DNA of 64,000 bases from Melastoma dodecandrum. Lineage: Eukaryota; Streptophyta; Magnoliopsida; Myrtales; Melastomataceae. Position 1 is the first letter of the stretch. Each line of letters starts with the position of its first letter. Under the pieces are notes generated by a model. It searched no databases. It saw only the letters and a program-made list of their open reading frames with translations, and was not told where the DNA came from. This document shows positions 34,480 through 45,600 of this stretch, one piece after another. Where the stretch lies: positions 868,001 to 932,000 of the forward strand of contig JARUPY010000395.1 in NCBI GenBank assembly GCA_029817715.1, given 5' to 3'. A program made the position numbers and the translations under genes.

Positions 34480-35940
34480 TGTAATGTACAATTATTCTTG
34501 ATTGGGCGCCACATTCCCGTAGAATATTCAAATTGTTATACTAAAAAGTGAAATTTTCAAATTTCATATTTGATTTTAAAATAAAAAATATTTTTAATTT
34601 AAGGTAAATTTCAAAATAATTTTAAAAATAATAATTAAAGAGGGTCAATCATTAATATAGGATTGTAAGATACTTTCTAAAGTTGCTATAAATCCCGAAT
34701 TAAAATTCTTAATCCAATCTATGCGTATATTAAAATTTTTTTAAAATTTTAATGATTTCAAATACCAACCATACACTAAACTTTTGAATTCAAATAACAA
34801 CAATAATAATAATAATAAACAAATTAAATTTATGCAAAAATATTTTTAATTTTTATTTTTCTTTACAAATCCGTCTTTAAAGTAACCGTAAAATAAAGTT
34901 GTAAAAAATCGTTAAAAACTAATTAAAAAATTTCAACATAACATTTTATCTTCCAAACATATTGTCAATGATGAATTTAGAAATGATATCCGATAAAATT
35001 GATATAGAAGAAAGATACGGAAAAAAAAAAATATTTTCCAAAAAGTACTGTACATGAATATTTTAGAATTTCTCAAATTTATCCTCGATTTTTTTGTGAT
35101 CATACGGTTAATAATCCATGCCAAGAATAAAACAAAAGTATTTTAAGCGAACAATTTAGTCCCAACTTTTAACCTAAATTAAGAAAATGCAAATATAATT
35201 TATAATTTTAGATAGTATATGACTTCACTCACATATCATATTCTCAATTAATTCAATAATTTTAACAATTTTTTAAAGATAAAAAATAATATAATCAGTT
35301 AATATATCATTGTAATTTTGAAAGAAACCTGATTATTAATAGTTAAATTCAAAGCAAAGAATAAAGCATCTCACTAGTCCTGAAATTTAATCATATTAAA
35401 ATTATATAATTTTTGTAAAAAATATAATCTATCACTTTACTCTGATACCATATTCTTAAATTCAATAATTTTTGCAAAAATATATATAAAAAATTTAATT
35501 TAACAACTTTAAAAGATGAAAATAAATAATATATTAAATTAATATATCATAATTTTAAATTTGAAAGAAATTGCGGAGAAAATGGTACTTTCGATTAGAG
35601 ATGAAAATGAGATAATTCAGATATAACAAAGAACTCAAATCTTTTTGTTACATAGAAAGTGCTGCACTTTGCCTTGACAAAAAAATATTCATGAGTTTGA
35701 TTTGATGTGCGTGTAGTTCACCTGGGTTTCTCCCGACCGCACGTTCTAGTTTGCGAAGTATTTTAAGAATTTTAGGCATTCAGTGGTTGTAAATGTATAT
35801 ATCACTTTCATGAGAGATGAATGTGATTAGCTAAAGTGAAAGGATTGACCTATAAACAAGCAACTTGATTAGACGGATATAGGATGAGACAATTCCGTTG
35901 GCTAGATGCTTTATTAGTTCATCTTCGTGTTGCCTTTGAT
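34480..35940. repeat. Tandem copies of the AT-rich module
   Basis: 34490-34720 repeats 33100-33330, with CGCAATTTC/CCAATC phrases in the same order, about 1.39 kb apart. 34720-35660 repeats 33340-34200 but has lost the coiled-coil frame. The left arm lacks 34720-35940. Confidence 0.55.
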
Positions 35941-36274
35941 TACATTCGGATGGAAAGGAGGTCATGGTGTACAACAACTTTTTCAAGGCGAACTACCACG
36001 TCTAGTGTCCACCCATCTTGACCTAAACTGAAGTTATACCGTCATTACATTGACTTTGCTTGTGGTTTAAATGATTCAACATACTTCCTTTTGAAAATTA
36101 AATCGACTTCTATGAGCAGCACCTTCGCTACAGCCCAACCTCGTGATTGGATCCAAACTGTACGGTCAGGAAGCTTGGCAGATTCGATAGTCGAGGAGAT
36201 ATATTACTTAATTTGTATCAAAATACCTAGGGCCCTAATGACATCGGCTGACTTTTCGTAAATCACGTAGGAGC

Positions 36275-36457
36275 GTGCCTTTTGCTCCATATCTGTGTTT
36301 GAAAATGATGAATCCTTTTGGGAGTGCTGGTGTGTTTACCTTATCATGTACAAATATATGTCCTTCCTCAGTCCTCATCTTATTTACTCGATTTGATGGA
36401 GAGAGAGCTTTATGCCACTGGATGCTTATATTGTATTTTAGATTTTTGCCTGTTTAA
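36275..36457 (+). other. Conserved open segment, possible exon
   Basis: The 60-codon frame MPFAPYLCLKMMNPFGSAGV is conserved with 8800-8982. It may be chance opening in a young duplicate. No splice sites fixed. Function unknown. Confidence 0.2.
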
Positions 36458-36615
36458 GCAACTGGGCATGAAGTTTCCTTTGTTAAAATCACTATGAATT
36501 GTTAAATCATTTGTCGAAATCAGGGTCACCAGACTATGTTTATCGATATTATGATAAGACCACGTGAAAGTTACGGAGTTAATTTATTTTACTTCTGGTA
36601 ATCTGTTATGTACAG

Positions 36616-36708
36616 GGTTCGTCAGTTTTTGTACATATGCCCTCTAATTGTACAACGCGAGAGCAAGGGATCGATGACATTCAGTATCAAGTTCTAAGCT
36701 TTGTATTG
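36616..36708 (+). CDS. Probable 31-codon internal exon of an unknown gene
   Basis: Bounded by GTACAG before and GTGAGA after. The 93 bp between are open in the phase-0 frame GSSVFVHMPSNCTTREQGID plus 11 residues. The left-arm counterpart (8549-8641) keeps the frame but not the acceptor. The gene it belonged to is unknown. The frame at 36899 lies downstream on the same strand and could be a later exon. Confidence 0.35.
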
Positions 36709-36898
36709 GTGAGAACTCTTGTCAATTCAGACATTGTTAATGTTTCATGTTGGGGGAGGGAAGTAGAGTTGGTGGAGGTTAGTCATTGTCCCTTACTCTC
36801 AAGTCTTAATTCCATATAAACAACATGAATATTATTTTATATATGATCCAATCCATAGACGTTGCAAATGGTTCAACTAATCCCAAACTTAATCGCGT

Positions 36899-37192
36899 TT
36901 GATTAGCGATGCGAATCCGTTATTTATATGTCCTTGGAGGAGCAAGGGATTTGTGATGTATCAGGAAAGGAAAGGAGAGATGGTGGGAAATGATGAGGGG
37001 CCTTCACCATTGGTCCCATCGATCATGCTGGGTGTGTTTGGGATATTCAAGTACGGTCCCAGCATCGTGTCATACCTCAGCTTGTTGGTGGAGATCCTCG
37101 AGGGGCTGAAAAATCCTCGTGGGATATTCAAGTACGTGGAAGCCGTCGGAGCTGAAAATTCTACCCTAGGCACTAGGTGTGCAGTGCAGTGA
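36899..37192 (+). pseudogene. Rearranged copy of the acidic-linker membrane protein
   Basis: The frame includes MVGNDEGPSPLVPSIM, then GIFKYGPSIVSYLSLLVEIL, as in the left-arm gene at 7912-8271. It then repeats a GIFKY block and runs into solo-LTR sequence (ending TLGTRCAVQ). The acidic linker and both membrane helices are gone. The chimera is probably non-functional. Confidence 0.5.
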
Positions 37193-37500
37193 GTCACGGC
37201 TGTGGTAACCGTGCACGTCCGAACTTAGTGTAGGACGGATATCGCGACTTCGCTGTGTGAGAAGTCAGGTCCCGCTATGTGAGGAACCAATCCCTGTTTT
37301 ATCTCTGTTGTTCTCTGACTCTTTTTTCTTGAGTACTTACAGGCTCATCTTGAGAAGAGACAAAAGCTGTGTGGAAATCCTCTGCTGAGCTATTAAGTGC
37401 TGCAACATTCCTCTACTATGAACTAGAAACGGGCTGCTCTTTGAGAAGTCGTTCCATCACTGTAATAAATTATTTGTGAGGATTTATACTTTAACACAAC
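37145..37500 (-). mobile_element. Truncated LTR fragment
   Basis: Reverse complement of about 6085-6437 of the solo LTR in the left arm. Both ends are lost: one end joins the membrane-protein remnant, the other joins the Gnk2 upstream module. The rearrangement removed about 1 kb of upstream module and the rest of the LTR. Confidence 0.6.
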
Positions 37501-37713
37501 GTTATTTCATTTCCACCGGTTCTTGCCGAGCAGATGTTAAGAATGTTGACACGATTATTGATAATTACGAATGTAAGTCGAGAAAACATTTGCCAGCGGT
37601 GGCTTAACCTATTCAGCTCTCGACTATATTGGTTGTTTATTTAGTATATAATGATGGAACAATATTGTGCCGAGGATGAGGAAACCCAACAAAAGTAGCC
37701 CGCGATTGAAGAA

Positions 37714-38115
37714 ATGGAGGCTCGTTCCTTCAGGAAGGTTATGATCGTCCTGGCAATGGTTTTGGCATGTCGAGGGAAATCGGCTGCCGAAGATATCCTT
37801 GTACACCTCTGCAGCAACACAATGAATTCGGACTACTCTTCGCTAGAGATGTCTCAAACTGCTTCCTTGATCAACTTAGTTCCAGACAAACAGTACAGCT
37901 ACATGATCTGGAATTCCTTCAGTGTAAACGGAAAAGTTATCCCCTTTTGGGCACACGGAGCCTGCAACGGACAAGTAAATACAAAGACTTGCCGTGATTG
38001 TCTGATCTTAGCCCTGTACAACCTCAACACTTGCCTTGGCTCGATAGGGGCTCAAGTGAAGGCTACCAACTGCCGAATAAGGTACGAGTCGTACAAATTC
38101 GACTACATCTGGTAA
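37714..38115 (+). CDS. Gnk2/DUF26-domain cysteine-rich secreted protein, copy 2
   Basis: 133 codons from the ATG that equals Met22 of the longer copies. Upstream, codon 16 of the longer frame is TAG (TGG elsewhere), so translation must start here. A signal peptide (KVMIVLAMVLACRG) is followed by the complete domain with all six cysteines (GACNGQVNTKTCRDC, NTC, TNC) and the ending YESYKFDYIW. Only about 110 bp of the usual upstream module remains (TATA-like ACTATATTGG at about 37622), because a rearrangement joins LTR sequence near 37500. The protein is expected to be exported to the apoplast. The mannose-site Arg is Gln, as in the other copies. Confidence 0.8.
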   Translation: MEARSFRKVMIVLAMVLACRGKSAAEDILVHLCSNTMNSDYSSLEMSQTASLINLVPDKQYSYMIWNSFSVNGKVIPFWAHGACNGQVNTKTCRDCLILALYNLNTCLGSIGAQVKATNCRIRYESYKFDYIW

Positions 38116-40802
38116 AAAGTGCATGTTCCCGTCGCTTCCGGGCACGATGTATGTTATATCATTGCAATAAATGGGGAGTCCCATGCCCCCCGGTCATTCG
38201 ATTCCCTTGTGGTTAAAACAATAAGACCGAATGTGAAACCTGGTTGGAACCTCGACTTCGATGTACTTTAACGAATAAATTTAATAATAATTTTCAGGTA
38301 TGTGGCTATCATTCAAACTCAAATGTTTAGAATCAGGCGAAACACTTTAAATTTAATGATAATTATTGTATTCAATGATATTTAACTTTACGATTTGATT
38401 CGGAGGACCTGAGCCAATACTGTGAGAGTCTTATCTACAGTTATTGATTTCAAGTAATGCATATTGATTTCCAAAAGCACTTAAGAATATATTATTAAGC
38501 GATTCAAGTAATGCATACATATTTCACGAAATGCAGACATGGGGATGTAAATAAACAAATGAATTATCAATACTAAAGTATATGTTTATATCCCTAACTT
38601 TGGTTTATATTACGTAGTGAACCAAGTAGTAACTAAGATTCTTACAATACGTTTATCTCTCACATTTCATAGTGAACGGCGTAAGGCTAAGTGCTAAAGT
38701 GGAGTAAACGTAGTCCTACGTGGTTTGCTCCACTAGAGATCTCAAATAGAAATAAAAAACTCGTTAACAAGGATTAATAGGAACGGGATTGTTCTTCTTC
38801 AAATGCCCAAATCGAATCAAAGCAGCATTAATTGTGACTAGGAGCACCTGGGAAAATGAAAAAGTAAATTTGCAACCACGGAAGGAGGGTTGCAGTGTGC
38901 ACATCTTGGAGTATGAGGAACCTAAGTCATCGATTCTTTCGGTTGTTAGGTAATGATGACATTATTGTTAATGTTTTTGGATTTGTCGCCGTACGTGATG
39001 AATCTTTATGTGTTGTGATAACAAGAAGATATACTATAGTTTTTTTAGTGGTTGGTTATAGACTTCCCAACTTTTTGGTAATGTCCTAACCACCAGCATC
39101 ATTTACAAAAAGGTCAACAAAACGAGCATATGTTATAGAAGCTAAGCTTCGCGAAACCACCTAGGCAACGACACAAACAAAACATATGCCCCTTCCTCTT
39201 GTTGCCTTTCCCCTTCCCCTCAAGGTAATTAGTTTTGGCCTTGATTTTCGAGGCACGACAAATTATTGTATTGTTTATAGGTCATCAATGGCCAATCGGA
39301 GTTGTTCTTTCTCCAGGATTGCTTATGCTTTTGCAGTCCTGCTGTTTGTTATGACTTTGATGTCCGCATACTTTACAAGTCATACACATTAATCTCCCTG
39401 AAATTGAGAAAAAAAATTGAGTTTATTTTGCCTAAATTATATAAACATAAGGTGCAATTGCAATATCAAATGGTTGTACAACTTTACATAAACCTAGGTG
39501 AGGGCCCAAAGTGAGTGAATAGTATAAAAAGAGTAGTTGAAAAAATAGAAAGTTAGCTCAAAGTTAGGACTTTAATCGTACTTTTTTTTGTATTTTTATT
39601 CCAAGTAATATCACCAATCGAGCAAACCACATAAGACTCATTTTACTCCACATCAGCACTTAGTCAAACGTGGTTCGCTATGAGACAAAACAAAAATTTT
39701 GCCCAAAGTGCTACAAACGTAATTTTGCCAAAAAAATAATTACAAAGTATCTCAACTAAATAAAAGTAAAAAAACGTAACCTTTATAAATTCATGAATTA
39801 AAAAGTAGAATATATTTCTTTTTTTCGAAAAATCTTCCACCTAAATCATATTTCAAAATCATGTTTTAATCGTTTTAAACAATTTATTTTGCTAAAAAAA
39901 TAATTTTACCAAAGGTAAAATCTCACCACACAATCCCTCATGCCATCATGATTGGACGAAGGATAAAAAGTGCAACGTCTCACCACTGATCACGATTCAA
40001 TGAAAGCAAAAGCTTATCATGACATACCCATTGTTCTAGTCCGAATAATGATGTTCTCATCTCTAATTGGATGTATCCCTTTTCTCCAATTCATTCTCGT
40101 ACGATTTCTTTATTTTTTTAACTTGCTCTCTATACCCAACAGTCGTGGCAACGTGATTTACCCTTCTTATCTCCGTTTTATCTTCTCGAGCAAGCATCCA
40201 GATTTTCAAAATCCGTTCTATCTAGATTGTCAAAAACTTCAGGAATTGCATTGATCAAAATGTTGAGACATAATAAAATGGAGTTTGCCCCTTTAACTTT
40301 TACGACAGCTTTGGTCTAGCGCTAGGAAAGACCAACAATCTAACAAAACAAATTTGTAGCATATTTAGGTGATGGTCCAGGTTCTAGGCTAGACGAGCTT
40401 ATTGGCCAATTTTTGGGATTTTTACTTGTGCAAAGGATTGAGTAAGAGTTCTCTGATGCTCTGTTGAAATAGTACCAACTGGGTTAAACTGCTAGATAAA
40501 TGTTTGTATTATATTATATAGTTTAACATGACCCTCAAGACGAACCACCCTGATACCATGTTGAAACATCATGAAGGAATGACATTGATATAATAAAATG
40601 GATTTTGCCCCTTTAACTTTTACGACAGCTTTGGTCTAGCGCTAGGTAAAGCCTAACAATCTAACAAAACAAATTCGTAGCATATTTGATACCGTGTTGA
40701 AACCTCATCAACTACCTAAAAAAATATGTTTATAGGTGAAAGCTCGGTTTATTATATAATTTAACATATCAAATCAAAAACAGAAAAATTAAAAGTCACA
40801 TT
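38116..40802. other. Non-coding module of the right arm
   Basis: Mirror of 1-2250 plus 3963-4424. The 1.7-kb segment found between them in the left arm and in the 42.9-44.7 kb copy is missing at about 38574. It includes an inverted remnant of the conserved frame that ends NRDQW (minus strand, near 39980-40150). No intact gene. Confidence 0.55.
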
Positions 40803-42045
40803 TCATCTTTTGCTTCCTTACAATGCTAAGGTATGTGTGTTATCCACGAAGGAACATGTAGCATATCAAAATAGAGTAACACACTTGATATTAAATTTGA
40901 TTATGAGATGAGTTGCTTCTGAGAACAAGTTCAACTTCAATTAATATATTCTGGGCTAGTGGCTAGCTATACAAAAAAGTTGAATTGAATACATCTCACC
41001 CCCATAGTGCTACATTATCAAAAAGTACATCATTATGACAAGTAGCCAAAACAAAAAGATATTATAATTAACTCTTAAGTAGCAAAGAGAGTTAAAAAGA
41101 AAATGACTCAAATACGTATAGAAACTTTGCCTGCGCATCTCTAGTGTCAAAATTCTGGAGCAAGAATAACCATCACATTGTGTTTTAGTAGTATGCCTTG
41201 TGCAAGGAGAGTCACTTAACTCTCAAGTCAAGCATTGGAGGGATGCTTTTTCATACACTGGCGACGATAGTTCGAGTAGATAATAAGTTATATTTTTTTT
41301 TCATGATGAATTTCAAATAGGGGTGCAATTTTGAAGGAGAAATGATGTAAAATTTTCACGGGATGAAAATAATTTAACAAGTTTTTTCAATACCATTTGC
41401 TAATTTTCATTCCTAAAATTCTCATGCAAATACCGTACGTGAATGTAAAAAATATCATATAGTATTATTAATTATTTTGGTGTAATGAAAGCTTTAAAAT
41501 TAACTACAGTATATCTATAATTTAATCGCAACTTATAACTTAATTTCATAAATCAAATAATTTCTTTATTAAGCACGACTCAATTTTGTAATTTGATTCT
41601 GAGAGTTATATAATGATGTTCTGATCAATACATGTTTGTTCCTCGCTTTGTTCAAGTCCGACCAGCGCCAGACTAAATGTCTCGATCCTAACCACAATAT
41701 GCTGGCCGATGCGATTGTAAGTACTACCAGCTTATGATTGCCAACTATAGACTGAGTAATCGAGAAGCTGGCACATATTCGATCTGCTAGCCGGCCGCTG
41801 TAATTGTCCTTAAAACAAATATATGACGTCCGTGTCACAAGTTAACTAGCATCGACAAGTACTCAGCGGATCAATTCGTAAGTTTATTTTAAAAAATGGC
41901 AACGGGCATTTCATTTCCGCCGGTTCTTGCCGAGCAGAGGTTAAGAATGTGGACACGATTATTGAATGTAAGTCGAGAAAACATTTGCCAGCGATGGCTT
42001 AACCTATTCAGCTCTCGACTATATCGGTTGTTTATTTAGTATATA
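40803..42045. other. AT-rich spacer and Gnk2 upstream module
   Basis: 40803-41400 recurs directly at 45600-46200 and inverted at 61190-61670. 41400-41570 is AT-rich. 41590-42045 is the Gnk2 upstream module, inverted relative to 5386-4890, with TATA-like ACTATATCGG at about 42018. No gene before 42046. Confidence 0.5.
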
Positions 42046-42510
42046 ATGATGGAACAATATTGTGCCGAGGATGAGGAAACCCAACAAAAGTGGCCTGCGA
42101 TTGAAGAAATGGAGGCTCGTTCCTTCAGGAAGGTTATGATCGTCCTGGCAATGGTTTTCGCTTGTCGAAGGGAATCGGCTGCCGAAGATATCCTTGTACA
42201 CCTCTGCAGCAACACATTGAATTCGGACTTCTCTTCGCTAGCGATGTCTCACACTGCTTCCTTGATCAACTTAGTTCCAGACAACCAGTACAGCTACATG
42301 ATCTGGAATTCCTTCAGTGTAAACGGAAAAGTTATCCCCTTTTGGGCACATGGAGCCTGCAACGGACAGGTACATGCAAAGACTTGCCGTGATTGTCTGA
42401 TCTTAGCCCTGTACAACCTCAACACTTGCCTCGGCGCGATAGGGGCTCAAGTGAAGGCTACCAACTGCCGACTAAGGTACGAGTCGTACAAATTCGACTT
42501 CATCTGGTAA
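42046..42510 (+). CDS. Gnk2/DUF26-domain cysteine-rich secreted protein, copy 3
   Basis: 154 codons, with Met22 at 42109 the likelier start. The signal peptide (KVMIVLAMVFAC) and the full Gnk2 domain are intact: Cys54, Cys105-x8-Cys114-x2-Cys117, Cys128, Cys141. Compared with copy 1 there are scattered substitutions (for example Phe for Tyr in SDFSS, His-Ala for Asn-Thr before Cys114) but no disruption. It has the fullest flanks of the three: the upstream module with TATA-like sequence, and the downstream 70-aa frame at 42975 on the same strand. Role inferred from the family: an apoplastic defence or signalling protein. Confidence 0.82.
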   Translation: MMEQYCAEDEETQQKWPAIEEMEARSFRKVMIVLAMVFACRRESAAEDILVHLCSNTLNSDFSSLAMSHTASLINLVPDNQYSYMIWNSFSVNGKVIPFWAHGACNGQVHAKTCRDCLILALYNLNTCLGAIGAQVKATNCRLRYESYKFDFIW

Positions 42511-42974
42511 AAAAGTGCACGGTTCCCGTCGCTTCCGGGCACGTTGTATGTTATATCATTGCAATAAGTGGGGAGTCCCATGCCCCCCGGTCATTTGTGG
42601 TTAAAACAATAAGACCGAATGTGAAACCTGGTTGGAACCTCGACTTCGATGTACTTTAACGAATAAATTTAATAATAATTTTCAGGTATGTGGCTATCAT
42701 TCAAACTCAAATGTTTAGAATCAGGCGAAACACTTTAAATTTAATGATAATTATTGTATTCAATGATATTTAACTTTACGATTTGATTCGGAGGACCTGA
42801 GCCAATACTGTGAGAGTCTTATCTACAGTTATTGATTTGAAGTAATGCGTATTGATTTCCAAAAGCACTTAAGAATATATTATTAAGCGATTTCAAGTAA
42901 GCATATTTCATGAAATGCAGACATGGGGATGTAAATAAACGAATGAATTATCAATACTAAAGGTTATATGCAAA
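42511..42974. other. 3' flank of Gnk2 gene, copy 3
   Basis: Nearly identical to 38116-38570 and inverted to 3960-4424. It contains AATAAATTTAATAAT (about 42660), a possible polyadenylation region. No gene. Confidence 0.5.
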
Positions 42975-43187
42975 GTGGAAACCTACGAGTTTGACTATGT
43001 ACGAGGTGACGGGTTTGATTCGACAAGGCTACGAAATCGGTTAGATGACTCAACTGAATCCAACCGACACGAAGAAGGACATGGCCTTATATTTCTTCGT
43101 GCGAATGACAAAGATCAACCATCTCCATCTGTGAGCAATGATCAAAATCTCCAGCTAGGCCAAATTTTGTCTAATCGCACTAATTGA
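42975..43187 (+). CDS. Conserved hypothetical 70-aa frame, possible exon (second copy)
   Basis: Differs from the 3738-3950 copy by about one residue (R for Q in LRNRLDDSTES). It ends ILSNRTN and a stop. Acidic and hydrophilic, without signal or membrane segments. High identity could reflect recent duplication rather than selection. Unknown family; possibly the last exon of the gene whose decayed exons lie upstream of the Gnk2 genes. Confidence 0.35.
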   Translation: METYEFDYVRGDGFDSTRLRNRLDDSTESNRHEEGHGLIFLRANDKDQPSPSVSNDQNLQLGQILSNRTN

Positions 43188-43329
43188 GTTATATCCGCGC
43201 TACTCATAATAAGACATGACGCAAGTTATATTTTAAACTAATCATAGCGCGAGAAGGCTTATCCTATGTATCCTCTTTCGTAATACTTTTGTTTACATCA
43301 ATTTAATAACCTTTATATCAATAAAACGA

Positions 43330-45157
43330 TGCATGTTTTGTAGTTGATGCTATTTAACCTGTTGGTTTGATTTGGAGGACATGAGCAAATATTGTGACAG
43401 TCTCTTAGACACTAATTGATACCACCCGACTTAAACTATCTCCTTATTTATTCAATAATAATTATGGGGTTGAAGAAGTCATTCGTTCATTTAATTTCAG
43501 TGGTGGGACAACGTGCGTGCGGGTCCATGTGGTGTAATTAATTTTTGTCACCAGTCACCTTGATGTCAAGGCCAACAAGCTGTAGAGAATCAATTGTCTC
43601 AGCCCTCTCAACTATGGAAAGAATGATGACTATGGATACTTGATCCCCTTTGGTGGACCCGGAGGAACTAATTGTTGAAAAATTATAAAAAAACCAAGAA
43701 ATAATCTTTGGGAGGAGATTATTTCAACTATATTTTTCCATCTATTTATGCAAGAATGAGTCAAATCTCTTATGAAAAACCCATTGATTTGTCAACTAAT
43801 TAGAATCACTAATCTAAAGTAGATATATATTTTTGTAATTTCTTTTTATGTTAGGATAAACATTGGATTAAAAACCATTACAACCACCACAATGTTGTTG
43901 TCTCTGAAAGGAGGGATCTGATGACTTCGACCGACCCAAAAAAGCCTTGTCGGAAACCTAAGAGCAAGCAAAGGTGGCCAAAAGTAGCTTAATATTCAAC
44001 TGTTGGGCAGCTCCACGGTCAAATATTCAGCTCCAACAACAACATCAATAGTTCTCCGCAATGATAATGTCAATCTCAAATGACTTCATCTGCTCTGATC
44101 GTTCTCCCGAGGCAGGAACAAAACTTTGGCCTGCAAGAGCAAGACCACCACAATCATCGTTCGTAAGTGTCTCCAACGACACAAGATTTGAAGATAAAAA
44201 GGTAGCCGAATGATTTTTGCAATCAATAATGCGGGGGTGGTGCGTGGAGCAGCAGACTTGATTAATACAACTGCGACATGAATCGATAAATATTGAATGA
44301 TATTCGCAAACTTAACGCATGATCATGATGCCAACAGAGTACAGTGAGAACGGAATTTGCATGCAAAACTAATAATGCCTATAAATAACTACTGATCGTT
44401 GAACTATTTCTGCCTAATTTTGACCAGCCAGGAATCCCTACTTGACAACAAGAGAACGTCAACAAAATTCCTCTTACCAAGTTTTTGTCGAATTTCAAAA
44501 TTTGTCGTAAAAAGATGAATTTTGGCATCATAAATACGAGGGATACATAAAAAACATTAATCAAATAATTTCGACAAGGACGGAATAATTATAAAGAACG
44601 TAAATATTTCGTTTAACTAAATCAACTTACATACATAATAAACCAAGTAGTAACTAAGATGAATACATCAGATTATTTCGAAAATTAGATATAAGGGGGG
44701 CGCTGGAGTTTCTACTTAAATGAAAGAAACTATATTATAAACAACAGAACTTCATGACCTGATCTTAATTACGACAAAGTAGACGTTTATATCCCTAACG
44801 TCGGTTTAACTTTCCGTTCTGTAAACCTTCTTTCCCCTAAGATTCTGCCACTAACATTTCATAGTTAACGGTGTAAGGCTAAGTGCTAACGTGGATAAAT
44901 GTAGTCCAATGTGGCTTGCTCCACTAGAGATCTTGCATAGAAATAAAAATCTCGTTAACAAGGATTAATGGGAAGGTGATTGTTCTTCTCCAAATGCCCA
45001 AATCGAATCAAAGCAGGCCTAATTGTCACTGGGAGCACCTGGGAAAATGAAAAAGCAAAATTGCAATCACGGAAGGAGGTTTGAAACATGCACATCCGGG
45101 AGTACGAGGAACCCCTAAGTCATCGATTCTTTCGTTTAAACGAATTCTTTTGCTAAA
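43330..45157. repeat. Left arm of the smaller palindrome
   Basis: Reverse complement of 47687-49400. 44379-44564 pairs with 48239-48424, 45000 with about 47803, and 43479 with 49324. The spacer is about 2.5 kb. The inner edges lie in CGTTTAAACGAA/TTGTTTAAACGAAAG phrases. Confidence 0.75.
43553..43678 (+). pseudogene. Neprosin last-exon fragment
   Basis: The frame reads SPLNYGKNDDYGYLIPF then GGPGGTNC and TGA. It has a TAG where the minus-strand copy at 49124 has glutamine. Orphan exon. Confidence 0.6.
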
Positions 45158-45600
45158 AAAAATTAATTTTTATTAAAACTAAAATCTCTGCACACAATTC
45201 CTCAGAAATCATGATTGGAACGAAGGATGATAGTGGAAGATCTCACCACTCATCACGATTCTGTCATGACTTGCGTCTAATCAAGCACAGGGTACACTCC
45301 CCATTGTTCTATTCCAAATAACAACGTTGTTCCAATCTCTAATTGGATGTATCCCTTTCTCCAATTCTTTCTCGTACGAATTCCTTATTTTTTTAACTTG
45401 CTTTCCATACCCAACAATCGAGCAACGTGTTTGTATTATTTTATATAGTTTAACATGACCCTCAAGCCGAACCACGATACAGTGTTGAAACTTCATCAAC
45501 TGACCTAAAAAATTACGTTGGTAGCTGAAAGCTCGGTTTATATTATGTAATTTAACATATCAAATAAAAATAGAAAATTAAAAGTCACATTTCATCTTTT
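43679..45600. other. Non-coding duplicated module
   Basis: Mirrors 1-3248 in part. It contains TATAAATA near 44386 and the inverted remnant of the NRDQW frame near 45290-45430. No intact gene. Confidence 0.5.

Larger units (their letters stand above)
30904..40802. repeat. Right arm of the giant inverted repeat
   Basis: Reverse complement of 22426-23824 followed by 1-11709, with the retrotransposon absent. Similarity is visible at base level along most of its length. It is interrupted by the indels listed for the left arm. Homology to other modules, but not to this window's left arm, continues past 40802, because the left arm runs out of the window. Confidence 0.85.
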
